This document shows, in pieces, positions 17,941-25,637 of a stretch of 64,000 bases of DNA (its first letter is position 1; each line of letters starts with the position of its first letter). The DNA is from Bacteroidales bacterium UBA3653 (GTDB lineage: Bacteria > Bacteroidota > Bacteroidia > Bacteroidales > Paludibacteraceae): contig DFKE01000017.1 in NCBI GenBank assembly GCA_002373505.1, positions 176,543-240,542 on the forward strand, read 5' to 3'. The translations under genes and the position numbers were made by a program. The notes beneath the pieces were generated by a model. That model ran no database searches. It worked only from the letters and a program-made list of their open reading frames with translations, and had not been told where the DNA came from.

Positions 17941-18468
17941 TCACTCTTTGTACCAACTTGCGTACATCGCGTAGTTGTTGGCAATGGTTTTGTTGATCTC
18001 TTCGGTCTGCGCCGGGTCGGCTTTCTTGATAAACTTAGCCGGCACGCCGCCCCATATCTCATGAGGACCGATCTGTGTGCCCTTGAGCACCAACGCTCCC
18101 GCTGCCACAATCGCACCTTCGCCCACATGCGCGCCGTCGAGTAGGGTGGAACCCATGCCGATGAGCGCGTAGTCATCCACGTCCGCTCCATGAATCGTGA
18201 CGTTGTGTCCTACGGACACGTAGTCGCCCAGCGTGATGGTGGATTTCTTATAGAGCGTGTGCAGCACTGCGCCATCCTGGATGTTGCAATGCTTGCCGAT
18301 GGTGATGGTGTTCACATCGCCGCGCAGAACGGAGTTGAACCACAAACTCGTTCCCTTGCCTACCGTCACATCGCCGACGACGGTGGCGTTCTCTGCCATG
18401 AACACGTCGTCAGCAATGCGCGGGGTGAGGATCTCACCGTTCCTATTGATTGTCTTTACTAATGCCAT
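17941..18468 (-). CDS. Gamma-carbonic anhydrase-like hexapeptide-repeat protein
   Basis: A left-handed beta-helix protein of 175 residues, of the YrdA/PaaY/CaiE type. Hexapeptide repeats run through residues 26-145. Three histidines (H70 in AVLHT, H88 and H93 in VGHNVTIHG) are at the zinc positions of gamma-carbonic anhydrases, so metal binding is likely. Whether it has carbonic anhydrase activity is not shown. It is bracketed by arrays on both sides in the tpiA-pyrH part of the operon. Confidence 0.88.
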   Translation of the reverse strand: MALVKTINRNGEILTPRIADDVFMAENATVVGDVTVGKGTSLWFNSVLRGDVNTITIGKHCNIQDGAVLHTLYKKSTITLGDYVSVGHNVTIHGADVDDYALIGMGSTLLDGAHVGEGAIVAAGALVLKGTQIGPHEIWGGVPAKFIKKADPAQTEEINKTIANNYAMYASWYKE

Positions 18469-18470
18469 AG

Positions 18471-18520
18471 TTTTCTAGTTTTACTAGTTATACTAGTTTA
18501 CTAGTCGACTAGTTATCTAG
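18471..18520. repeat. ctag-based octamer/nonamer array between tpiA and gamma-CA gene (6 units)
   Basis: Units of 8-9 bases ending in ctag (ttttctag, ttttactag, ttatactag, tttactag, tcgactag, ttatctag). The last unit encodes the terminal Arg and TAA stop of tpiA. Confidence 0.85.
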
Positions 18521-19265
18521 CAGCAATGATGGCGAGGAATTTCTCTGCTACGAGAGCGGCACCGCCGATCAGTCCGCCGTCGATATCCGGGCAAGCGAAC
18601 AGCTCGGCTGCGTTCTTCTCGTTGCAGCTTCCGCCGTAGAGGATAGTCGTGTCCTCGGCTGCCTCTTTGCCGTATTTCTCTGCTACGAGCGAGCGGATAT
18701 AAGCGTGAATCTCCTCTGCCTGTGCCGGCGTAGCGGTAAGTCCTGTACCAATAGCCCAAACCGGTTCGTATGCGAGGGTGATGTTCTTCCATTCCTCTGC
18801 ACTCAAACCGAAGACGGAGCCTTCCAGTTGTGCTTTAACCACCTCGTTCTGTTTGCCTGCCTCGCGCTCTTCTTTCACTTCACCGATGCAGAAGATCACT
18901 TTCAGACCGTTAGCCAGCGCCAGACGCACTTTCTCTGCTAACATCTCATAGCTCTCTGCGTAGTACTGGCGACGCTCGGAGTGACCGAGGATAACGTACT
19001 CTGCGCCGGTCGATTTAACCATCTCTGCGCTCACCTCGCCGGTGTACGCACCCTTCTCGTGGTCTGCGCAGTTCTCTGCGGCTACTTTGATGGGCGAACC
19101 TTTGAGCAGCTCGGCTACCGTTGCCAGATGGATGAACGGCGTGCCGATAACTACGGCGCATTTAGGTTCTTTTACTGCTTCTTTCAATTCGGTAGCCAGT
19201 GCTACACCTTCCTGCAGGTTCTTGTTCATTTTCCAGTTACCTGCAACCATTTTAATTCTTGCCAT
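18513..19265 (-). CDS. tpiA: Triosephosphate isomerase
   Basis: Glycolytic TIM-barrel enzyme of 250 residues, interconverting glyceraldehyde-3-phosphate and dihydroxyacetone phosphate. Catalytic residues are all present: K13 in NWKMNK, H95 in GHSERR and E167 in AYEPVWAIGTG. It starts 3 bases after the stop of the DoxX-like gene. Synteny of DUF1599, BT_3928-type DoxX protein and tpiA is typical of Bacteroidota. Confidence 0.98.
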   Translation of the reverse strand: MARIKMVAGNWKMNKNLQEGVALATELKEAVKEPKCAVVIGTPFIHLATVAELLKGSPIKVAAENCADHEKGAYTGEVSAEMVKSTGAEYVILGHSERRQYYAESYEMLAEKVRLALANGLKVIFCIGEVKEEREAGKQNEVVKAQLEGSVFGLSAEEWKNITLAYEPVWAIGTGLTATPAQAEEIHAYIRSLVAEKYGKEAAEDTTILYGGSCNEKNAAELFACPDIDGGLIGGAALVAEKFLAIIAAR

Positions 19266-19268
19266 ATA

Positions 19269-20384
19269 TTATAATTGTTTTAAGTTATGCTTGTCAATGA
19301 TAGTTCCGTTTTGCACCACAAACATGCCCGGGTTAGCGCGGACGATAGTCTTGAGCGTCACAGGGTCGATGGTACAGAAGACCTGCTCTGCCGTCTCCAT
19401 ATCCATTCCTGTTTCTTCCGCAAAGGCGTAGATGTCATCTTCGCCGGAGCCGGTGAGGAAATAGCATTTCTCGCCGCGCAGCGTACAGTCGGCATAGAGA
19501 CGCAGCAGTTTGTCGGTCTGTTTGCGGTCGGTCTTCTTGAGGTCGTACATAGTCACAAGCGTTACCGGTTCTTCGGATTCGAGTATGTCGTATGTGATAT
19601 CCTCAAAATCCATCGTCATGATCTCGAAATCATGTATCGGTGCCTCGTAGCCTTTCTTTACCAGCACGGATTTCTGGTCCACAAAAGTCCATTCGGGATC
19701 GCCTTTGGGGTAGTTCTCCAGCGTGAACTCCTGCTGCACGCCGTCTTTCTCGTAGATGAGTGTCGTCTCATATACATCCGGCTCGGCGTCCTCGGGAATT
19801 TCCATGAGGGTAGGGATGTGATTGCCTATTTTGTAAGGCCGGAAATCGATCAACGGTAAATGATGGTATGTGTACTCCATTAGTCCGAAACTCAGCCCGA
19901 AGCCGATGACCGCGATACATAACTCCGCCTGCCAGCTGAAAGTCTGCGGAATAGCTTTGCGGCATATGAGCAGGGCTATAACCAGCCCCATCAGTACGAT
20001 GTTTTTCCAGAAGGTCTGCCAGTTGGTCAGCACGATAGCGTCGCCGAAACAGCCGCAGTCGGAGACCGGGTTCGTCAGCGCAATCCAGAGCGTGAGAGGT
20101 GTCATGAAGAGATAGAAAGCCAGACTGATCCAGCTTGTCCATTGCGTGCGCACGTTAAAAAGGAGACTCACGCCCAGCACACATTCGGTAGCAATCAGAA
20201 CGATAGCGCCGAATTCCGCCAACGGCAGCAAGTCCGTAAAGAAACCGCCGAAGGCTTTGAGGTAGTCCTCTATCTTATAAACCGTTCCCAGCGGGTCGAT
20301 GGCTTTGACGAATCCCGAGAAGATGAACGTAAGCCCGAGCAGGGTGCGTGCTGTGCTGCCAATAATATGTTTTGTCTTGTTCAT
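19269..20384 (-). CDS. BT_3928-family DoxX-like membrane protein with extracytoplasmic C-terminal domain
   Basis: About 371 residues. The N-terminal half is a DoxX/MauE-like four-helix membrane domain (TLLGLTFIFSGFVKAIDPLGT, and SDCGCFGD with two cysteines). The C-terminal half (from about 185) is soluble and thioredoxin-like in outline, without a CxxC. I use ATG 20384 because the longer frame begins in a repeat array. Members of this family sit next to DUF1599 and tpiA in many Bacteroidota; a role in quinone- or thiol-linked redox is suspected but unproven. Confidence 0.82.
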   Translation of the reverse strand: MNKTKHIIGSTARTLLGLTFIFSGFVKAIDPLGTVYKIEDYLKAFGGFFTDLLPLAEFGAIVLIATECVLGVSLLFNVRTQWTSWISLAFYLFMTPLTLWIALTNPVSDCGCFGDAIVLTNWQTFWKNIVLMGLVIALLICRKAIPQTFSWQAELCIAVIGFGLSFGLMEYTYHHLPLIDFRPYKIGNHIPTLMEIPEDAEPDVYETTLIYEKDGVQQEFTLENYPKGDPEWTFVDQKSVLVKKGYEAPIHDFEIMTMDFEDITYDILESEEPVTLVTMYDLKKTDRKQTDKLLRLYADCTLRGEKCYFLTGSGEDDIYAFAEETGMDMETAEQVFCTIDPVTLKTIVRANPGMFVVQNGTIIDKHNLKQL

Positions 20385-20396
20385 TTTGTCTTTGTG

Positions 20397-20424
20397 CTTT
20401 CGACTTTTGACTTTCGACTTTTGT
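20397..20424. repeat. Heptamer array between DUF1599 and DoxX-like genes (4 units)
   Basis: ctttcga, cttttga, ctttcga, cttttgt; ends at the base before the DUF1599 stop codon at 20425. Confidence 0.8.
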
Positions 20425-20961
20425 CTATTCACTATAATGAATCAAATCAAAGATAGCGTAGTTGATAATATCGAAATAGTTGCCTTCCACGCCTTCCGAT
20501 GCAATTGTTTTCCCTTCGTGGGAGAGAATGGTCTTGATGCGGATGATTTTAGCCAAAATCATATCTACTATACCTTCTTTCGACATCTCTCTCCATGCCT
20601 CGCCGTAGTCGTGGTTCTTGCGCATCATCAGTTCTTTTGCCTCGAATAATACGGCGTCGTATTGTTTGGCGGCTTCTTCGTTCGTCATATCTACTCCGTC
20701 CGCAAATCCTTTGCGGGCTTGGATGATAGCGGTTATCCCATAATTGACGATAGCGCGCAAGTTTCCTTCTATATCATCGCCCACGAGACTCACGCCGGTC
20801 TCTTGGCGCTGGCGGATATTGCAGGCTTTGATATATAACTGGTCTGTTATTCCGTGCAACCGGAAAATGCGCCATGATGCGCCGTAGTCCTGCATCTTGT
20901 CGATGAAAATCTGCCGGCATTTGGCGGTCACCAAATCGAATTGTTTATTCGTATCAGCCAT
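20425..20961 (-). CDS. DUF1599 (nucleotide-modification-associated domain 1) protein
   Basis: A 178-residue protein with two copies of the DUF1599 motif, KMQDYGASWR (residues 22-31) and KNHDYGEAWR (near 116-125), each followed by a helical segment ending in a DxINYxI-like word. Two-repeat proteins of this type are found across Bacteroidota beside folP, tpiA or the DoxX-like gene. The domain has been proposed to act in base or nucleotide modification; no activity is established here. Confidence 0.85.
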   Translation of the reverse strand: MADTNKQFDLVTAKCRQIFIDKMQDYGASWRIFRLHGITDQLYIKACNIRQRQETGVSLVGDDIEGNLRAIVNYGITAIIQARKGFADGVDMTNEEAAKQYDAVLFEAKELMMRKNHDYGEAWREMSKEGIVDMILAKIIRIKTILSHEGKTIASEGVEGNYFDIINYAIFDLIHYSE

Positions 20962-20963
20962 AA

Positions 20964-21003
20964 CAATTTAACGATTTAACAATTTAACGTTTTAACTGTT
21001 TAA
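20964..21003. repeat. Octamer array at hisS-DUF1599 junction (5 units)
   Basis: caatttaa, cgatttaa, caatttaa, cgttttaa, ctgtttaa. It encodes the last codons (VKQLKR) and TAA stop of hisS and runs to the DUF1599 ATG. Confidence 0.85.
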
Positions 21004-22303
21004 CGAGTTCATCGAACTCCACTAACTTCTGCTCGCCGCTACTCATATTCTTGAGCATCACTTTGTTCTGCGCCATCTCGTCGCCGCCGACGATAGCTAC
21101 AAACGGAATCTGCTTGGCGTCCGCATACCCCATCTGCTTCTTCATTTTCGTCGGTTCGGGATATACTTCGGTGGTTATTCCTGCCTCTCGGAGTGCTTTC
21201 GCCCAGCGGAGCGCATATCGTAATTCGTCCGCGCCGAAGGTTGCGAATAGAACCTGCGTTGCAGATTGCAGCTCCTTCGGGAACAAATCCAGCTCCGTCA
21301 ATACGTCATAGATGCGGTCGGCGCCAAACGATATGCCCACACCCGAAACGCCCGGAAGACCGAAGATTCCGGTCAGGTTGTCATACCTTCCGCCGCCGGT
21401 GATTGAACCTATTTGGGCATCCAAGGCTTTCACTTCGAAGATGGCGCCGGTGTAATAATTCAGTCCGCGTGCGAGACACAGATCCAGTTCGATATTCAGT
21501 TTGACACCCGTTGTTTCGATCAGTTCGAACACTTCCTCCATCTCCTCTATGCCCTTCAGTCCGATCTCGCTGTTTTTAAGGAACTCGCGAAGTTGAGCCA
21601 TTTTGTCTTGATTCTTGATTCCTGACTCCTGGTTCAATATCGGTTGCAGCTTGGCTACTTGCTCCTCGCTCAATCCGCGCTCACGCAACTCATCATTAAC
21701 TGCGTCCACGCCGATCTTGTCTAACTTATCGATAGCAACGGTGATGTCGATCATCTTATCCGGTGCACCGATGACTTCAGCAATACCGGCAAGGATCTTG
21801 CGGTTGTTGATATGCAGACACACATTAATACCCAGCCGGCGATAGACTTCTTCGACGATCTGAATCAACTCCAGTTCGCCTATCAGGCTGTCACTGCCTA
21901 TCACATCCACGTCGCATTGGTAGAACTCGCGATAGCGGCCTTTCTGCGGACGGTCGGCGCGCCATACCGGCTGGATCTGGAAACGCTTGAAAGGGAAACT
22001 GATTTCCTCGCGGTGTTGTACCACGTACCGCGCGAAAGGAACGGTCAGGTCATATCGCAGACCTTTCTCCGGCGCCAGAGACGCTTTCTCGCCGCTGTTC
22101 TGGATTCGGAACAGCAGTTTGTCGCCTTCCTCGCCGTATTTGCCCATCAGCGTACCGATATTCTCCATTGCCGGAGTCTCGATCTGCTGGAAGCCATACA
22201 AAGAGAACACGCCTTTGATCGTGTCAAAGATATAATTGCGGCGCGCCATTTCCAATTGTCCGAAATCACGCGTGCCTTTAGGTATACTTGGTTTTTGTGC
22301 CAT
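20984..22303 (-). CDS. hisS: Histidyl-tRNA synthetase
   Basis: Class II aminoacyl-tRNA synthetase of 439 residues. Motif 2 (FKRFQIQPVWRADRPQKGR as FQIQPVWRADRP), the histidine-A box LDLCLARGLNYYTG and motif 3 (GVGISFGADRI) are present, with the anticodon-binding domain at the C-terminus. A four- to five-unit heptamer array is embedded near residues 222-233 (LNQESGIKNQDK). The C-terminal VKQLKR and stop come from an octamer array. Confidence 0.97.
   Translation of the reverse strand: MAQKPSIPKGTRDFGQLEMARRNYIFDTIKGVFSLYGFQQIETPAMENIGTLMGKYGEEGDKLLFRIQNSGEKASLAPEKGLRYDLTVPFARYVVQHREEISFPFKRFQIQPVWRADRPQKGRYREFYQCDVDVIGSDSLIGELELIQIVEEVYRRLGINVCLHINNRKILAGIAEVIGAPDKMIDITVAIDKLDKIGVDAVNDELRERGLSEEQVAKLQPILNQESGIKNQDKMAQLREFLKNSEIGLKGIEEMEEVFELIETTGVKLNIELDLCLARGLNYYTGAIFEVKALDAQIGSITGGGRYDNLTGIFGLPGVSGVGISFGADRIYDVLTELDLFPKELQSATQVLFATFGADELRYALRWAKALREAGITTEVYPEPTKMKKQMGYADAKQIPFVAIVGGDEMAQNKVMLKNMSSGEQKLVEFDELVKQLKR
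21605..21639. repeat. Heptamer array in hisS (ttcttga family, 5 units)
   Basis: gtcttga, ttcttga, ttcctga, ctcctgg, ttcaata; read in frame as NQESGIKNQD. Confidence 0.75.
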
Positions 22304-22304
22304 A

Positions 22305-22339
22305 ATTACAAATTACAAATTACAAACTACAAATTACAA
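22305..22339. repeat. Heptamer array at kdtA-hisS junction (attacaa, 5 units)
   Basis: attacaa three times, actacaa, attacaa. It supplies the terminal CNL and TAG of kdtA and ends just before the hisS ATG. Confidence 0.85.
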
Positions 22340-23634
22340 ATCTCTTTATATATTTTTTCGGTGGCACCGGTCTCGCTCTGCACATATTCTGCCGCTTTGG
22401 TGCCTATTGTTTCATGTTGGTCGAAAGCAGTATCAAGCGCTGCTTCCAGTTCGCTATAGTTCTGAATGCTCCGCCCTGCGCCTGCATCAATCAGACCTTG
22501 CGCTTCGCGGAAATGATGGTAATTGGGGCCGAAGATAACAGGTACGCCGTACACGGCTGCCTCTATCGTATTGTGAATCCCCACACCGAAACCGCCGCCT
22601 ACATAGGCTACCTGTCCGAACTGGTAAATGGAACTAAGCAGACCTATTGTATCTATTACCATCACTTGTGCGTGGCGGAGAATATTGAGTCTGCTCATAT
22701 TGGACGGCATGGCATGGATTGAACTATATTTCACTATCCGGCCCTGGAACAAATTGAAGATCCAATGCAGGTGCTCCTCGTTGATCTCATGCGGCACTAA
22801 AATCAGTTTGGTACCGGGACCTGCATTCTGTATTCCGTATTCCGTATTCTGTATTCTGTCGGCAAAGCGGTCTGTATTCCTCTTTAAATACTGCTCCAAC
22901 AACTCCTCGTCCTTCGGCCATGTGCTTCCGGCTACCAGTACCTGGTCTGCGCCTTCTACAAACTGCGCTATCGGCGTCAGCCTGTCTGCGGAGCGGTCTT
23001 TCGACTTTTGACTTTCTACTATTTGTACCACCCGGTCGAAGCGTGTGTCTCCGGCTACGGAAGCGCTGTGGATTCCGTGCTCAGCCAACAGCCGACGCGA
23101 GGCTTCGTCCTGAACGTATATATGTGTGAAGCATTTAAGTACACCTGATGCGCCAAAGCCCCACCAGTGGAAAAAACGCTGCGTCGGACGGAAGATAGCG
23201 GAGATAGAGTAGGTAGGGATGTTCCGTTTCTTCAGTTGACGCAGATAAGCCGGCCAGAACTCGTATTTCACGAAGATAGCCATGCTCGGTTGCAACGCTT
23301 CTATGAATTTCCGGGCTTTGCGACGGGTAGCGAAAGGAAGGTAAAGCACCGCGTCCGCTAACTCATAGTTCTTGCGTGCTTCATAACCCGAAGGGCTGAA
23401 GAACGTAACCACAATTTTGACTTTTGACTTTTGACTTTTGAATTTCTCTATGAGTGGTCTTGCCTGCTCAAACTCGCCGACGGAAGCGGCATGGATCCAT
23501 ACCGCGCCGTGAACTTTCGCCCACTCGTCGTCGCGACCTTTAGCCAGCGTCGCTTTCTGCCCGTTAACCAGCATCCGGGCTTTCTTATGCCCGAATAAAG
23601 CAGCTATCCGTATCAGTAAAAAATAGAGGTACAT
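22327..23634 (-). CDS. kdtA: 3-deoxy-D-manno-octulosonic acid transferase
   Basis: Glycosyltransferase of about 435 residues that adds Kdo to lipid IVA in lipopolysaccharide assembly, at the inner membrane. An N-terminal anchor (MYLYFLLIRIAALF), VWIHAASVGEFEQARPLI, a GT-B linker and the C-terminal VGGGFGVGIHNTIEAAVYG support this. The start is ATG 23634; a longer frame would cross the promoter. Three arrays sit in the coding region (23415-23449 giving KSQKSKVK, 22998-23025 giving VESQKSKDRSADR, 22825-22880 giving RFADRIQNTEYGIQN). It is the first gene of the long minus-strand run. Confidence 0.94.
   Translation of the reverse strand: MYLYFLLIRIAALFGHKKARMLVNGQKATLAKGRDDEWAKVHGAVWIHAASVGEFEQARPLIEKFKSQKSKVKIVVTFFSPSGYEARKNYELADAVLYLPFATRRKARKFIEALQPSMAIFVKYEFWPAYLRQLKKRNIPTYSISAIFRPTQRFFHWWGFGASGVLKCFTHIYVQDEASRRLLAEHGIHSASVAGDTRFDRVVQIVESQKSKDRSADRLTPIAQFVEGADQVLVAGSTWPKDEELLEQYLKRNTDRFADRIQNTEYGIQNAGPGTKLILVPHEINEEHLHWIFNLFQGRIVKYSSIHAMPSNMSRLNILRHAQVMVIDTIGLLSSIYQFGQVAYVGGGFGVGIHNTIEAAVYGVPVIFGPNYHHFREAQGLIDAGAGRSIQNYSELEAALDTAFDQHETIGTKAAEYVQSETGATEKIYKEICNL
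22825..22880. repeat. Heptamer array in kdtA (att[ct][ct]gt family, 8 units)
   Basis: attctgt, attccgt twice, attctgt twice, then cggcaaa, gcggtct, gtattcc. It encodes FADRIQNTEYGIQN. Confidence 0.85.
22998..23025. repeat. Heptamer array in kdtA (cttt[ct]ga family, 4 units)
   Basis: ctttcga, cttttga, ctttcta, ctatttg, adjoining a ctgtctgcggagcggtct word; read as VESQKSKDRSADR. Confidence 0.8.
23415..23449. repeat. Heptamer array in kdtA (ttttgac, 5 units)
   Basis: ttttgac three times, ttttgaa, tttctct; read as KFKSQKSKVK. Confidence 0.85.
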
Positions 23635-23669
23635 GTATGTTGCGCGCACTATCGCGTTAAAATCGGCTG

Positions 23670-23700
23670 CAAAGATACTGCTTTTTTTTGAAATATGCAA
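23670..23700 (-). promoter_or_regulatory. kdtA promoter
   Basis: Minus strand TTGC, 19 bases, TATCTTTG; 36 bases before ATG 23634. Confidence 0.8.
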
Positions 23701-23719
23701 CACTTTGTATATTTTTATA

Positions 23720-23745
23720 CAAAAAAAGAGCCCCGAAGGGCTCTC
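23720..23745 (-). terminator. Intrinsic terminator after small lipoprotein gene
   Basis: Minus strand hairpin agagccc/cgaa/gggctct with a UUCG-type loop (7-bp stem) followed by seven T. It separates the lipoprotein gene from the kdtA promoter. Confidence 0.88.
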
Positions 23746-23773
23746 TTTATTTGCATGACTTGGATTTAGAGTA

Positions 23774-24160
23774 TTAATAGTCGTTGCTATAGCATGTACT
23801 CTCGTCGTCCGGGGTCTCCTCAAGCGTGCAGGTGCCGGAGATTGAATACGACTGACCATAAGCAGAGGCACTCATGTTGTGCGAGTATAGGAACAGGGCT
23901 TTCTCGTACTGAGCCATTAACTCGGTCGTCCAGTAATAATCTACGCCGTGTTCGCGTACATCAGGTACTCCGGTCTCTTTCTCTACCGTCTCCCAGGTTA
24001 ACTTCCAACACTTGTACGTGGTGTTGTCGTAGTGCTGCCCGTCGAGCGTGCTGTTGGTCTGGTCCAATTTCGGCTCACTTCCCACAGAGGCACGGGGAGT
24101 ACATCCGATGAAACAACACATTACCAAAGCCATCATGGCTGCGTAAAGAACTTTTTTCAT
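23774..24160 (-). CDS. Small hypothetical lipoprotein
   Basis: A 128-residue protein with a lipoprotein signal (MKKVLYAAMMALVMCCFIGC, lipobox FIGC) and a mature part of about 109 residues containing KCWKLTWETV and VDYYWTTELMAQYEKALFLY. Four cysteines are in the mature chain besides the lipid-anchored one. I do not recognise the family. It is a single-gene unit with its own promoter and terminator. Confidence 0.8.
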   Translation of the reverse strand: MKKVLYAAMMALVMCCFIGCTPRASVGSEPKLDQTNSTLDGQHYDNTTYKCWKLTWETVEKETGVPDVREHGVDYYWTTELMAQYEKALFLYSHNMSASAYGQSYSISGTCTLEETPDDESTCYSNDY

Positions 24161-24243
24161 TGTTTTTAAATTTTAGGGGTTAATAAAATGAGTTTGTTAT
24201 TTGGGGTATGTTTGTTTAATGTGTCCACTTTCCAAATCCGTTG

Positions 24244-24274
24244 CAAAAATACTGCTTTTTATTCATATATGCAA
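24244..24274 (-). promoter_or_regulatory. Promoter of small lipoprotein gene
   Basis: Minus strand TTGC, 19 bases, TATTTTTG, about 83 bases before the ATG. Confidence 0.7.
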
Positions 24275-24313
24275 GAGCCGGCGCATTTTTTTTGTTCATT
24301 GCCTGCACTTTTT

Positions 24314-24338
24314 TTTACTCAGGGGACATTTACGACTC
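24314..24338 (-). repeat. 25-bp dispersed repeat, copy 1
   Basis: Its reverse complement matches 63121-63145 at 24 of 25 positions. Confidence 0.8.
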
Positions 24339-24383
24339 ATTTACGACTTTTTCAGCACTCTTTTACGACACTTTCAGCACATC
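24329..24383. repeat. 11-bp tandem array (5 units)
   Basis: tttacgactca, tttacgacttt, ttcagcactct, tttacgacact, ttcagcacatc. It lies between two divergent promoters. Confidence 0.8.
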
Positions 24384-24409
24384 CCAATTGTGCTTTTTTC
24401 GTATTTTTT

Positions 24410-24440
24410 TTGCTCATTTCAAAAAAAAGCAGTACCTTTG
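24410..24440 (+). promoter_or_regulatory. tsaD promoter
   Basis: TTGC, 19 bases, TACCTTTG; 38 bases before the tsaD ATG. Confidence 0.8.
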
Positions 24441-24461
24441 CACCCGATTTGGCGCATACAG

Positions 24462-24489
24462 CCAATGACCGGTAACCAATGACCAATAA
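24462..24489. repeat. 14-bp duplication over tsaD start
   Basis: ccaatgaccggtaa then ccaatgaccaataa; the second copy contains the tsaD ATG. The first copy holds an out-of-frame ATG with an early stop. Confidence 0.65.
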
Positions 24490-25564
24490 TAAGACAGTTA
24501 TATTAGCTATTGAATCCAGCTGTGACGATACATCGGCGGCTGTGATCGTGGACGGTATTCTCCGGAGCAATGTGATCGCCAGCCAGAAGGTGCATGAGGA
24601 GTTCGGAGGTGTTGTGCCCGAACTGGCGAGCCGTGCGCACCAACAGAATATCTTGCCCGTTGTGGACACGGCGCTAAAACGTGCCTGTGTCACCAAGGAA
24701 GAACTCTCGGCTATTGCTTTCACGCGCGGACCGGGCTTGCTCGGTTCACTGCTGGTAGGTACTTCTTTTGCAAAAGGACTGGCGCTCGCGCTCAATATCC
24801 CGTTGATCGATATCAACCACCTTCAGGGGCATATCATGGCGCATTTCGTAGAGCCGGGAGAAGAACTCAAAGCGGCTACTCCCAGCCTGCAGAACGTAGA
24901 GATCAAACATCCCTCGTTCCCCTTCCTTTGTCTCCTCGTTTCCGGAGGTAACAGCCAGATCGTACTCGTCAAAGCCTACAACGACATGCAGATCATCGGT
25001 CAGACGATCGACGATGCGGCAGGAGAGGCGTTTGACAAATGCGCGAAAGTGCTCGGACTCCCTTACCCCGGAGGACCGTGGATAGACAAACTCGCCAAAC
25101 TCGGCGATCCGGAAAAGTATCCGTTTGCCAAACCCAATATTCCGGACTATAACTATTCCTTCTCGGGACTCAAGACCTCTTTCCTCTATACCTTGCGGGA
25201 TATGCTCAAAGCGAATGGGGTAGAGACGGTCGATGAACTGGCTCAGGTCGTTCCTAACCTCCGTGAGGACATGTGCGCATCGCTCCAAAAGACCGTGGTG
25301 GACATCCTGATGAAGAAACTGAAGAAGGCGGCAAAGGACTTGAATATCAAACAATTAGCTGTAGCAGGAGGTGTCTCTGCCAATAGTGCGCTCCGCCAGG
25401 CATTCATCGACCATGGCGTACGCTATCGGTGGGAGGTCTTTATTCCGCCTTTCTCTTTTACCACAGATAATGCGGCTATGATATGTCAGGCAGGCTATTT
25501 CAAGTATCTGGATCATGATTTCTGCGCAATAGATGAGGTGCCTTTCGCCAAAACACAGATATAA
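24479..25564 (+). CDS. tsaD: tRNA N6-adenosine threonylcarbamoyltransferase
   Basis: TsaD of 361 residues, which with TsaB/TsaE moves threonylcarbamoyl onto A37 of ANN-decoding tRNAs. Motifs: AIESSCDDTSAA (10-21), VPELASRAH, the metal-binding histidines H114 and H118 in NHLQGHIMAH, SGGNSQIVLV and GGVSANSALR. It has its own promoter. The stop codon is the first word of a 15-bp array that leads to the exosortase-like gene. Confidence 0.97.
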   Translation: MTNNKTVILAIESSCDDTSAAVIVDGILRSNVIASQKVHEEFGGVVPELASRAHQQNILPVVDTALKRACVTKEELSAIAFTRGPGLLGSLLVGTSFAKGLALALNIPLIDINHLQGHIMAHFVEPGEELKAATPSLQNVEIKHPSFPFLCLLVSGGNSQIVLVKAYNDMQIIGQTIDDAAGEAFDKCAKVLGLPYPGGPWIDKLAKLGDPEKYPFAKPNIPDYNYSFSGLKTSFLYTLRDMLKANGVETVDELAQVVPNLREDMCASLQKTVVDILMKKLKKAAKDLNIKQLAVAGGVSANSALRQAFIDHGVRYRWEVFIPPFSFTTDNAAMICQAGYFKYLDHDFCAIDEVPFAKTQI

Positions 25565-25637
25565 ATGACCCGGATATAAATGACCCGGATATAAATGACC
25601 CGGATATAAATGACAAAATGGTAAATGACAAAATGGT
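25563..25637 (+). repeat. 15-bp array of tandem five-codon mini-ORFs (5 units)
   Basis: Three copies of aaatgacccggatat and two of aaatgacaaaatggt. In the tsaD frame each unit reads ATG, three sense codons, TAA, so four or five mini-ORFs follow the tsaD stop without a gap. The start of the next gene is in another frame. Confidence 0.85.

Larger units (their letters stand above)
24161..24478. other. Divergent intergenic region, lipoprotein gene / tsaD
   Basis: Holds two back-to-back consensus promoters (24244-24274 minus, 24410-24440 plus), an 11-bp tandem array (24329-24383) and one copy of a 25-bp dispersed repeat (24314-24338). No coding potential seen. Confidence 0.8.

Noticed and set aside
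23635..23871. N-terminal extension of kdtA
   Set aside because: It would cross the kdtA promoter and the terminator of the lipoprotein gene; ATG 23634 gives the normal N-terminal anchor.
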